64,000 bases of DNA, taken from assembly GCA_022605955.1 (NCBI GenBank), contig JAKCOZ010000032.1, forward strand, positions 7,316,001-7,380,000, given 5' to 3'. Shown in pieces: positions 34,676 to 46,221 of the stretch (its first letter is position 1; every line of letters starts with the position of its first letter). Origin of the DNA: Rallus limicola (lineage: Eukaryota; Chordata; Aves; Gruiformes; Rallidae). A model generated the notes under the pieces. It saw only the letters and a program-made list of their open reading frames with translations. It made no database searches and was not told the DNA's origin. The position numbers were made by a program, and so were the translations under genes.

Positions 34676-37600
34676 CGTGATGGCTGAATTTCTCCTGAAC
34701 ATTTTGAGTTACCTGGGACTTGCATTAAAAAGAAATTTCAGGAATCAGCTTTTGAAATTGCATTTCTAATACAAAACTTTATTTCTATCGAAAACTTTCA
34801 GTGGAACTACCATAAGGGTTGGGTTTTGTTTTTCTGGTTTACACGCAGAAAATGACTTTTTAGAGAAGCTTTTTAATTGTCTCACATACACAAAGTAATT
34901 AAGATGCTGTGTCCAGCAGGTCAGACACAGTGTCAGACTTGGATGGCCAGAAAACTCCTTGTCCTCTTCGACTACTTCTCTGTTGCTATTCATCCTCTAC
35001 AGTGAAAACCAGATATTTTTCTCCAGACCCAGGAGGGGAGAACGAGGCATCATCACCTTCCACATTACCCTACCTGCAGCTGCTGCCACCAAATCCTGAA
35101 TAGTACTAATAATTAGTGATGGGCAAACACAAAACCCCACCCTTGAGGATAATTAATTCAAACAGTGGTTCTTTACTCAGCTGAGCCTGTATCACCAGGC
35201 CAAACACACAAGAGAACATCCTGAGTGGGTCAGATGCCAAGCAAATAGTTAACTAAGGTCAACTCCTTATTAAAGTAATGAATGTACTAACTTAAAATTT
35301 TGAAAAGTTATTTGCAATGAAGTATTTCCAGAATTTCAAGTGAGAAACAGGAATATTTCTCAAGTTTGATCTCCTGTAAGTAATAATAGGCAAAATATGG
35401 CATGAAGCCTATTTTAATCAAATGAGGACCTCTGAGCCTGACAACAGGCACGTGTTCTCCAGACAATGACTCTCATATGCAAATCTAGAGAAAAGAATTT
35501 CCGTAACTTTCCCAGCTCAAAGTCAGTCATTACTTTCAGTTTATTAAACTCATTTTTCACCTTAATGATACATGGAAAAGGCAATTTACAGTGGAGGAAG
35601 CATGAGCGCTGTTCTGCCACTTTGGAAGCACTCATCTACAGAAAGCCAACAGCAGAGGAGGTTGACTGGAAGGTTGACTGTTCCTTCAGAACAAACGTCA
35701 TCCTGCACTTATGGTCAGCCATGACATTTCTGTTGCTCAAGTTGCGGGTGCCTTCCTATCAGAAATCCCTATTTTTTGTGCTATTTGTAATTCAAATGTA
35801 ACTGTTTCCTCTGGTTGAGATTTGCCAGTTATGTCCTGCCTCTATTTCCCACTTCTGCAGTACCGACACAGGTTTAACCCATGGGAAGAAACTGCCTTGG
35901 GTAGTAGTTGGGAAATGTTTGACAGCATGAAGAGAAGTCATTTTTTCAAGTAACATAAGAGTGCTGAAAACGAAGGCATTTGAGGCACTTTGTGATGAAC
36001 CTGCTGCTCAAAAGCCAAATCTCAGAAGACAAAGTACCTATTCACCGGCATCTTGAGCAGCCTTAGATTTTGAATGCATCCACCAAGTCTTTCCTGTCAC
36101 CAAGCCAGGGAAGGCAGAACAAGAGCTGGCAAGTGGGTCACCAGCCTCTCCAACTCAGATCTCATCTACCATTATTGTTACCAGTGCACAAGGGGACTAA
36201 GAAGAGAGGAAGATCAGGTGAAGGACAGTGTTTGTTCCCACAAACCTGAAACTTTCCTGGACTCTGTGAGGGTAGAAGTTAGTGAGAAGAAAGAAAGAAA
36301 AACCCACTAAAAGTCTTTGATAAGCTCTGAGTGTTTAATATCCTACGTTGTATGAAGCAAAACCAATTTGAGCTCCTGCAGCCCTATTGTCAAAGAATCC
36401 CTAGCCCCAGGTTTCAGTCTCAGATGCATGATCTACTCTGGCTGCGTGATGAGTCCCTATGTGGATCCACAGTGCTGACCAGAGGCACTGGCCACAGAAC
36501 CTCGTGACACCAGATACCTTCTCACCCAGATAAAAGGATTCAGGTTCTTACAATAAAACCCAGCTCGTCTTTTCTGTGACTGCAATGGATAATGCAGGTG
36601 GCATTTCACCCTGATTGTTGTGATAACAGGAACATAATAGAAATTCTTTCTGAACAGAATCCTTTCTGCAGGGATACAAAGATATGTTAATTACACAGTG
36701 GTACTGAATTTGGATTTTTATCTATCCTAAATGCTATTTTTAGGTCTAATTCACATCCCGCTCATGTAAAATGAGGAGACAGTCCTTTGAAGGCACGGTA
36801 ATTACATCAGGTCAAACTGATACGAGAAGAAAATCAACCCATTATGATCGCAGGCTGGAGCCTGAGTAAATGCTCAGCAAGCACAGACCAGAGCAGATTC
36901 ACTGCCTGCTGTATTTACACAACAACAGCAGAGATGATATTGTTAAATTCAACTGAGGCTGATTCAGAGTAATAGAGTTAGGAGGTCATACACTGCTGGT
37001 GCCATTGGCTAGTGGATAAAACTGTAATTGAAAATTTAATTTTTCTCATTTCAAATCTTTAAAGATTGGAAGCAGAGAATGAACATTAATCTATCGTGAC
37101 ACACACCACCCAGGACATTTCTAAACCACTTTTATGCTAACAAACTTAAGGTATATGTATTCTAGGAAAAAAAAAAAAATCCAAGGGCTGTTGTTCTGTG
37201 GCATAATGAAAAATGAAGAGGGTTGGAGATGTTACTGAAAAGTATTAGAGCCTCCTTCCAGTAAGTCTTTGAACCGAAGGATCTTTCATGTTTTATAGAC
37301 TCTGGGTCTGATTCTCTTGCTGAAAGGGACTTTACATGAAGGAATGTGGTTAACAGAGTTACTCCTGCCTCTCATGAGAGGCAAGTCAGAGTTTGGACAT
37401 TTGAGTGAACGCAACCAGATCCTCTGATCCTCTCAGAGTTCTGAAGTGGCGGGGGAACAAATTGTTCCTCTTGCCACTACTCTCTCTGAGTGCAAGTGTT
37501 CATCCTTACTGCTAGAGCCCGGTGTATCTCAGCCCAAAAGTGACACTTCACAGGCTCCTGGAAGCCTCCTGTCTTAGTGAACAGCTTTTAAAGCACTTCT

Positions 37601-39751
37601 GAACCAGAATCTTTGCTGATTTTAATGGTTAAAGTTGAGGTCTATTGAACGGGGGAGGGGAGGATGGGTGTGTGTAAGAAATAAAGGAGTGGTTTTTCTA
37701 TGTGTTTCTGTAAAGAAAGAGAAGATTCTTTTGTTCTTTCTCCCTTCTACTACTTCTCACAACGAGCTTGATTGGGCCACGGGGATTAAAAATGTGCAGT
37801 ATCCAGAGAGATGCTTTCTAGGCAAAGACAAAAAACAAACAAGCAGAAAGTAAACTGTCACATTCAAGGCTGAGGTTTGTTCAAAACAGCGGGCTTCTCT
37901 TCTGACAGTCCAGCTTCTAAAGCCAAAAGGTGCAAATTTCATTGCTACAAGTACTATTTAGTAAAGGAGAGGGAGAAGTAGGGCTGCCTGAGTCTCTCAG
38001 AGTCCCCCCCTGCCCAAATTCCTGGCCGTATAGTGGATGTTCCAGCCAGCCAGGGAAAGGTGGCATGAGACAGCTTTGAATGAAAAGGATTCAGCAGGCC
38101 AAACTATCTGCATGGAACACAGCTCTCCTTGGATACTCTGATAAAGGAAGCCTTCAGATCTAAAAATATCCACAGAAGACAAACTCAAAAGAGAACAAAA
38201 CCGATTAGCAGCTTCTGCTTTTGATTTTAAACTATGCATTGTTTAAACTGGAAGTGATGTTTTGTCAGGAAGCCAGGTTTGTGATTCCTTTTATTTCCTT
38301 TTTTTGTGACAAAACCCAGCAGCACATCTTTTGCTGTTCTCCCTTATTTATTAATTCCATGAATAAAAGATTTTCCTGGTGACTAACTCACCCTGACTTT
38401 TTGGCCACCGATCCTGCCCTCTTCATTCCTTTAGGGAATGGGTTTCCTTCCAAATTTAAATGGCAGGACTGGAGAGCATTTCAAGGGATGGCGTGGTACA
38501 CCAAGTGGTACCGCTCTTCCTTGAGGAGCTTGATTTACCTGCCTCAAGGAATTTTCCCCAGCGTTTCGATTAAGGAATTTAAATTATTCATAAAGAGAGA
38601 AAATATCCACCCAACACATATCTTTGTCAAATGTTCTCAGCAGTTTCCTTAGATGATGAGACTAGACACAATAAAATAACAGCATTTTTTACACCAGTGA
38701 GCACTGAAGATTAGAAGAATCACCGGTTGCAGCAAACTGGGAGGAAGCCCTATAGAAGTACTTGGGGAACTTAGTCAAAAAGGCACTTTCCCAGCTTGAA
38801 ACAATAGAAATCCACTTTGCATCACCCTGTGACAGGAGGAGCCATCTCTCTCTACAGGTCTTAGCACTCCAACTTGCTTTAATTACAGCAAACTTTGTTT
38901 TTCAGTTTTATCAGTGTGACTGTGCCAAATAACCCCGAGTAAAACGAAGAAATCACATCCCTGGTGAAGTTAACGACAAGCCACACACTCATCTCAAGAG
39001 ACCCAAGATCTCAGGCCCGGTTTGCTATTCCCACATGGATAATCAACTTTCCACCTACTATTACTCCAGGGCAATGCAGAATTGAATTCAGACATCTGTA
39101 GCCAAGATCAGCCAGCGTCCTTCAGATCAACGCACAGCCCTACGACAGGCAATTGTGGAACAACCTGACAATGGGCAATTTCTTTAAAATCCAGCCATTT
39201 CATCAGCATTAAATAAGCTCTAGAATGAGTTATTACCTTTTCTCAAAAGCCACAGGAACCAGTGCCAGAAAACTCAGGCATAAAACGTTTTTCTGTGCAA
39301 TAAAATTGAAGTAAGGAAGGCAGGCATTTATCACCTTCATTCTCAGCTGAAAGTCAATGGACTCCCAGAACCTTGTTTCAAAACACATTCCCTCCATGCT
39401 GGGTGAGAGAAAGGCCACAGAGCCCCTGCCTGAGCCACAGAAGTGTCACACCTTCCTCCCAGAGTGGCTTAGCACCTCCCTATTCGACTTGCTGTCTGGC
39501 AGGATCTCTGACAGCCGACCTGTGTGGCTGGCTCCATCTCGCCCTAAGCAGCAACGCAGCTCAGCTCCCTCCTCTCTCCTTTTCAAAGAGGGAGGGCAGC
39601 ACTCTGGCCCAGGAGCATATTGGTGGTGCAGGGAAAAAGACCTGAGGACAAGGAGAAGGACACAGGAAGATTATGGATGACTCCCAAGACTGTGGGACAC
39701 CAAGAAATATGGCCATGAAAAACCTGAGTTCCATTATTTCAAGCTTGTTAC

Positions 39752-39990
39752 AATCATTTAGGTTGGAAAATACCTTTAAGATCATCCAGTCCAGCCACTA
39801 ACCCAGCGCTGCCAAACCCACAGCTGAATTGTGTCCCTAAGCACCACCTCTACAGGGCTTTTAAATACCCCCAAGGCTGGTGGCTCCACCACTTCCCTGG
39901 GCAGCCTGTTCCAGGGCTTGACAAGCCTTTCAGGGAAGGAATTGCTCCCAATACCCAATCTCAACCTCCCCGTCACAACTTCTGTAACAT
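39752..39990 (-). mobile_element. CR1 LINE 3' end (minus strand), older copy
   Basis: Its reverse complement shows the CR1 terminus (plus-strand GGTTGGAAAATACCTTTAAG and ATCATCCAGTCCAGCC) and the RT C-terminal peptide GRLRLGIGSNSFPERLVKPW followed by NRLPREVVEPPALGVFKS. It is more diverged than the plus-strand CR1 copies and has a different 3' UTR, so it comes from another subfamily. The upstream limit near 39990 is approximate. Confidence 0.88.
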
Positions 39991-42900
39991 CACACCTCTT
40001 TGCTTCTAAAGCCATACTCTTGTGGTCCCATACATACAGAAAGCAGGAGCAGGAGAGAGCTTGGTTTTCACAAGTGGTGAAACTCAGTATTTGATGCTCA
40101 GTATTAATTCCAGGCTCAGTTTTAATTAATCTAGTGACATCTGTGACTCTTGATTGGAGGTTGCTACAGTCCTTCTGCACAAAGATCTGATCACTTCTGA
40201 CCTCAGGAGTACTTTTGCCCTGCTACAGAATGCAGATCTACTCTTGCTCCACCAGCAATAGGGTCGGTATTAACTCCAGGTACCTAAGTGAAAGATAGAG
40301 CACCCTGCTTGTCATATCCTGGTTTTACACATGCTGCTACAGGAACCTTTGTCACTAGGACAAAGGCCAAAATAAAGTGAATGTGAGATAAATATTCATT
40401 GAGAGCACAGCTAATAGGGTTTCATAGGGATAAAGTCAGGAAATTGGAAAAGGGAGCATAAGAGAATATATTATTAAATTATGCATTTCTCTCAGCATAT
40501 GAGTAATATAGAACTGAAATTGATAAACAAAGCTCTAGATACCACTGGCACTGTGGCAGGGGGTGGGGGGGGAGTAATTCTAAATGCTGCACAATCCTTT
40601 CAGTTAATTACAGCAAAAGGCAACTTCACCTCAACGCTTCGATTTTAATTTACCTATTGTATAATCCGTAGGTGGAAAAAAAAAAGTCATGATTAAATTT
40701 ACACCCATAAACACTCCCAGAAGATGATGTATCAGCATAATTTAAAGGATCAGAATTGAAAATTAAAGCTTAGTTTTCTATTATCAGAGCTCTGATGTCT
40801 TTGGATGAATAAATGTCAGAGCCTGCAAGTGCATACTCTAGTTATGCCAAGGATATTCTTACTGGGCTCAATCACAAAGTTGCTCCCTGTAGCAAGGATT
40901 AGGCTCTGGCTCCACTGAAATCAGTGGCACAAAGGTTTTTCCCTTTATGCTTCTAAAGGCACAATCTGGAAGTAGGTGAAAGTAGGAAGCACCACAGCAA
41001 TCAGGAGTCATTTTTCCTCCACAGATTCGGAACTAATGGAGTAGCAAAATAATGAAAAATTAAGTCCTCCAATCTAATGTGGTTTCAAAAAGCCTCTGAT
41101 AATCTCTGTATCACAAATAATTAAAATATATTGAATATTTGCAGCCCCTATTCACCTGCTCTCATCCTACAGTGCTAACTCTGGGGACGTATGGTCAAGT
41201 GATTTCCCAGTATAACTGACAGCCCAAAGGGCACATTTTAAACTGCAGGGAAGTGTGAAAGAGGCAGGTAAGTGCTAATGGGATTTGCAGAACTGTTTCC
41301 AGTTAGCACCTACCTGGAGTGTTAGCTTACTGAATATCTAGAAAGACCCACATGACCCAAGTTTATGAGATAAGCACACTTAGCACGTGTTTAATTTCCA
41401 GTGGAACATACAAGAGGCAATTTATGTATTACTAATTATAAAATGTCAGTGAACTGTGAGCCCAGTGCTAAGATGGGAAGGTGCCATAGGATGAATGTTC
41501 ATGGATTCTGTTCTCAGCTGTGGAATTTTAGGCAGAACCAACAGCAGTGATTAAAGAACCAGCACCACACTACAGCAAACTGACTTGAGGTGTTTTGTTT
41601 CCCCCTTCAGGGTATTAAAAACCAAGCTTTGGGAGATTTACCATTCCCAAATGGAGCTGAAAAAGTGGCTGTCTCATAACCACAGAGAGTGAACAAAAGA
41701 GAGTAGAGTGAAGACAAAGCCATCAGCAGTGTGGCATCTGGCATCCACCCCCTCCTCCCTCTGACAGGTCCCGTATGTGGCCTGTGCCTCTTCCCAAGGA
41801 TTTATTTTACTGCTGCTGGAATAAGAGGTACACAATGTTTTAAGGGAAGATTATCAGTTTATAGTTTTTACCTGCTTTCCTTGCCTTTAAAACAAACATT
41901 AAAGACCAGAATTATGGGTTGGATTATTAACAACAACTGATTTCAACAAAAAAAACCCCCATAGCCCCTGAGTCCAAGGGAGCATCAGCTTCAGGTGAGA
42001 ACACAGTGTTCAACATAAACCCCTCCCGCCTCTCAGTCCCCCTCTCGTGTTTCTTATTAGCAACATCATAAAAGCAAGACTTTGCTTTTGGCCTAGATGC
42101 CTGCAGTCTCTGGCATTCTTCCCTTCTTTAGCAGCCAAAGCTTGCACTTGAGAAACACGGTACTTGCCTGGATATGAACTAAATTGATGTAAGGAAAAAG
42201 GGCTTAAGATGGGATTATATAAGAAAAGCGTACAGTAAGCTAATTCTTAATTCTTTTCACATCTCTCTTACATTGTTCTGGCAGCCTCAAGCTTCTTCCA
42301 CCCTCTTGAAAGTGACTCTGTGCTACCAGGCCTTTATGAAGGCCCTGGGGAGAAAAGGGATCAGTACAAGGTATCCTTAATTGACATCTACCGTTTCCCT
42401 AGTTCCACAAAATAAGCATTATAACAACTCAATTCCTGAATTTCAGCAGGAAATGAAGTAGTAACTTTAGCACATCTAATAATATACTAAAATATAGTAT
42501 ATGTCACTACTACTTTAAAAAATAAAAAAAAGGCAAACATATTGATTTATCTATATAGAAAAAGGAGCTTCACTTCTGCAAAGAGATTCTCAAAAACACC
42601 TACCTGCCTTGTGACACAGCGTGACCAGGGCTGCAGAAGCCAGCCCTGGGAACTGGGCAACAGCACAAAGTCAACACATGTACAGGCCATGAGAGGTTTT
42701 AGAGACCTAGGTGATTCAACCGTTTTGAAGATCCACACAGGGCAGGTAAGAAAATAAAAATGCAAAAAATTGCACAGGGACAAGTTCTGGAGCCAAAAAG
42801 GCCCAGGAAAGCCCAGGAAAGCTGTAGGACACACAGCACAGGCACGCAATGCATACAACCCTCAGCGCTTAGCCTGCACACCACAGTCCAGGCTTTCAAC

Positions 42901-44707
42901 AGCACAGGTCCCCCCATGGGATGTCTCATTTCAGCCATCTCCTCCTTAACATGGGCTGACAGACATACAAAAGACAGACACACAAAAGACAGACACACAA
43001 AAGACCTACTGTACCAGAACACCAGCAGGGCCAGGGTGACCCCTGCAATACTCGTTTCAGAGGCAACATGCAGACACTTGTACACGTTTTGATCCGAAGA
43101 GCATCCGTGACATGCTTTGGCAGGATTCCTGAGCAACCAAAGCTAACACATTTCTCCCTTTTTACTCCTGAGAAGGCAGAGATCAGCACCACAGAAGGAT
43201 TTTGCCAGCTTTCTTGGGCACTTGCAAGAAATAAATAGTACACTGCCCCTTGCTGCACAAACACCAGTCTGTTTCTGACAGCATCCGTGCAGCTTCCAGC
43301 TCTGTAAGCAAGAAGCAGCTTTATCTTCTGCAGCATGAGAGAAGGATGTCAGGATTCTGCTCATGACTAATGACTTCATGCTATAATGCTTCAGGTCTAC
43401 ACCTTGAGTTAAATAACTTCAGAAAATTAATTGAAGAGTTACCCAAGCAAAAAGAGGGTGAAAAGCTTCAGGACTGTACCGTGCACTTGTAGATGCACAT
43501 CAATAGTTGGCTCAACGGCTCCCTTGAGCTTGTACCCTCTGGTGCTGTGAGATGTGGATGTAGTGGGGGATAGGAAAGGAGAAAAAAAAAAAAGGAGGAA
43601 AATAAAATATTTTTTTTTAAAAATTCACCTGAGGAGAGACCTAAGTAACTGGGGAAATTACAAAGCTGGCTTGTGCAGTTAAAAGCCCGGTGTATAGAAT
43701 TGATTGAAGCTTTCAATACAAGGGAACAGGGGTCTCATTTCAACTGCTGATCAGTTTAGCATCACAGCCATGGTAAAAAAGGCCGTGTGCCCTGGTTTCA
43801 CCTCCTGACTATTAAGAAAGGTTTTTACTTAAGAGTCTTTGTTTCCTTAATATAGACTCAATGTACTTGGTGATTTCTGACTTGATGAGCACTATTCAAA
43901 GTTCACAATCAGAGATGACAATACATTTCACACATTAGTAGACTTTCATGCCAACAATCCCTCCAGCTCACAAAATTTAATTCATTGAAGACTTTTTGAA
44001 AGCATATGGCCTTGAAAACAGGGCAACTGGAAGGAAACTCTTAACTAAGAGAAAAGTAAAGATCAAGGGAAGACCAGTAGTTACAGGCCCCCACGCTTCA
44101 CAAGACAAGAAGGAATACACTCAGGGAGAAAGAACAGCGGGTGCTGATAGTCTGCAGAACTGTGGCTTATCTGCAACTCTCCCATCTGGACACTATCAAC
44201 AGCTAGTGCTGAAGCCCAGCATTGCCTATATCTGGACACCTACGCCCCATTTATCTTTTCTGCCCTCAGGAGCTTGTTTCTGCAGACCCCAAAGCCACAT
44301 TTGGCAGAGAACTGAAGAAGAACTGAAACAGCCTGAGGAACAAGTTCTTCTCCTTCCCATAGAGAATGTTTCTTTTGGACAAAAGTAGCTGCTGAGTTCT
44401 GCAGGTACTGGCAATCCAGGAAAGCAGTTCAATATAGCTAATAAAGCAAATGGTTATGCATGAAGCCTCCTCCTGCACTCACAAAACCAAGGGTCACTTC
44501 AGTTGCTCTTAAGCAAGAGCACACGATTGCCCAATGCAGAATCTGTGTAGTAAAAATATGTGTTTAATGCTTCTCAAACTCTGTATGGCCACCATATTGA
44601 ACTGGATCCTCAGCTGATTCAACTGCTGCATTGGTAGCATGGACATCAATACGTACCTTCCCTCCTGCTCCTCCCCAAACACACATGGTTTTTGCTGGTT
44701 TACACAG
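39991..44707. other. Unique non-coding sequence
   Basis: No exon is recognised. 40440-40800 is repeat-light AT-rich sequence similar to the possible conserved elements listed elsewhere. A perfect 8-bp hairpin (ATATACTA, loop of 5, TAGTATAT) is at 42482-42502. Poly(A)/poly(T) runs lie at about 43579-43620. Confidence 0.4.
42958..43002. repeat. 15-bp tandem repeat, 3 copies
   Basis: Three consecutive 15-base units of GACAGACAYACAAAA occur here. Copies 2 and 3 are identical and copy 1 differs by one base. It is a minisatellite; the unit is contiguous, without spacers. Confidence 0.9.
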
Positions 44708-44855
44708 AAGGAACAGAAAAAAGACTGCAGCCACGTGGCTTTGCCAACAGTTCGTTATTGGAAAGAGGCTTCCTGCTCTCTGGGGTGCAGAAACTGCAGT
44801 TGTTTGTGATGCTGGGACCAAGACATTCTCCCCCACAGTCCAGGAGGAAGCAAAG
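44708..44855 (+). CDS. Low-confidence exon candidate
   Basis: 148 bp lie between an acceptor (GCTGGTTTACACAG ending at 44707) and a strong donor (AAAG|GTAAGT at 44856). One frame is open throughout, starting with one base of a split codon and ending on a codon boundary. It encodes RNRKKTAATWLCQQFVIGKR followed by LPALWGAETAVVCDAG. The start phase matches the end phase of the candidate at 30704-30774. The acceptor pyrimidine tract is modest and no family is recognised. Confidence 0.2.
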
Positions 44856-45697
44856 GTAAGTCCTCCTGTACACGACTTCCTCACTGCAGCAAATGTGAGG
44901 AAAGCATCCTCATTATGCTATTGTTGGTCACTGAAACTTAGAAGACGGCCATCACCCCGACAAAAGCATTACTAGTTCGTGTGTGTGCGGCTCGGTTCCT
45001 TCCTTGTGCCTCACACTGGTTAGAAGGTATGATAATGGACTAAACATGACTTGAGGTGAGAGCCAGAGGCAACTATGGGGTGTGTGATAGACCAATGGGA
45101 CATAAAGGTGGCCCTTCCCACTTAGGGAAGATCTCACAGTCTGCACGTGATCAGTGGACACATATACCCTCCTCTTTTCTCCTGGAACAAAGGACACATG
45201 CAAAGCATAGGCTGCTTTTCAAGATGGACAATGGGAGGATGAATTTCAGCAGCAAAAAAGACTGCATTGTGGTGTCTTCTCTCAGGGCATGTGCTAAGTC
45301 CTGAATACTGTGACCAAAGCACACACACCCCCTTTTATCACCAGACAGAGCCGATACGTGCTGGCCTGCTTATAGAGAAAAAATTACTCATCTAGCTGCA
45401 GCTCCCTGCTAGGAACCTTGACTTTCCTTAAGGGAAATTTATTTGAAGTTGATGTAGTTCTTTCTGGTGGAGCCCTGAGGGCAGGCTATGGTGATACCAA
45501 GTAACACCAGTGGCAGTTTCAGAGGAATGGGGCATGGCAGCAGAAGGTGGTAATCTGCCTTTCGGCAAAAGCTGCACCAGGCCAGCTCTGTGGCGTATTT
45601 GTTTGAACAGGCTTTAAAGGTAGAGCTCCAATCAAGAACTTGCAGGGAAAGTTAAACATCCCTGTTCATCTCTGCACTCAGACTGCATCTAAATGTT
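44856..45697. other. Unique non-coding sequence
   Basis: Nothing recognisable was found between the preceding exon candidate and the solo LTR. Confidence 0.4.
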
Positions 45698-46221
45698 TGT
45701 CCTGGTTTCAGCAGGGATAGAGTTAATTTTCTTCTTAGCTGCTGGTGGTGTGTTGTGGTTTGGATTTAGGATGACAATACTGTTGATAACACACTGATGC
45801 TTCCAGTTATTGCTAAGAACTTGAGGACTTTTCAGCATCTCATAATGGCTTGCCAAGGAGAAGGCTGGGAGGAGACACAGCCAGGACAGCCGACCCAAAC
45901 TGGCCAAAGGGATATTCCATACCATGTGGCATCATACTCCAGATATAACTGGGTGGTTGGGCTGAAGGCAGGGCAGCTCTGGATCTTGAAGATGATAAGA
46001 AGTTGTGCTGTTTGTCCCTTGTTTTATACAGTCTGTTATTATTATTCCTATCTTCCTTTTCTGTCCTATTAAACTGTCTTTATCTCAACCCACAAGTCAG
46101 GGCAGGGGGGGAATTGTGTGTCTAATTCTCTCCCCCATCCCAATGAGGGGGTCAGAGGGGGCATGAGCAATCAGCTGTATAGCTCTCCTAGCTGCCCACA
46201 CGGTTAAACCATGACAACGCT
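45693..46221. repeat. Probable decayed 5-bp target-site duplication (ATGTT / ACGCT)
   Basis: The 5 bp before the LTR (ATGTT, 45693-45697) and after it (ACGCT, 46217-46221) match at three of five positions. Both differences are transitions, one at a CpG. This is consistent with an aged duplication but could be chance. Confidence 0.35.
45698..46216 (+). mobile_element. Solo LTR, avian ERVL-type, second copy
   Basis: This 519-bp LTR has intact termini TGTCCTGGTTTCAG ... AAACCATGACA. Internal landmarks are ACTGGCCAAAGGGATATTCC at about 45900, a degraded TATA region (CAGATATAACTGGG, about 45950) and the U5-side block TTATCTCAACCCACAAG at about 46080. It is homologous along its length to the LTR at 7421. 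No internal retroviral genes flank it, so it is a solo LTR. Confidence 0.88.

Larger units (their letters stand above)
30775..39751. other. Unique non-coding sequence, probable intron/intergenic
   Basis: No transposon or convincing exon was seen over about 9 kb. Long overlapping frames at 31675-32314 (both strands) and 33336-33762 coincide with locally GC-richer DNA and are not protein-like. A dispersed 45-bp repeat pair (33167, 34586) and small tandem repeats are listed separately. A poly(A) run is at about 37168-37180. Confidence 0.45.

Noticed and set aside
42958..43002. Possible CRISPR-like array of 15-bp units
   Set aside because: Units are contiguous with no spacers and the genome is vertebrate; it is a minisatellite.
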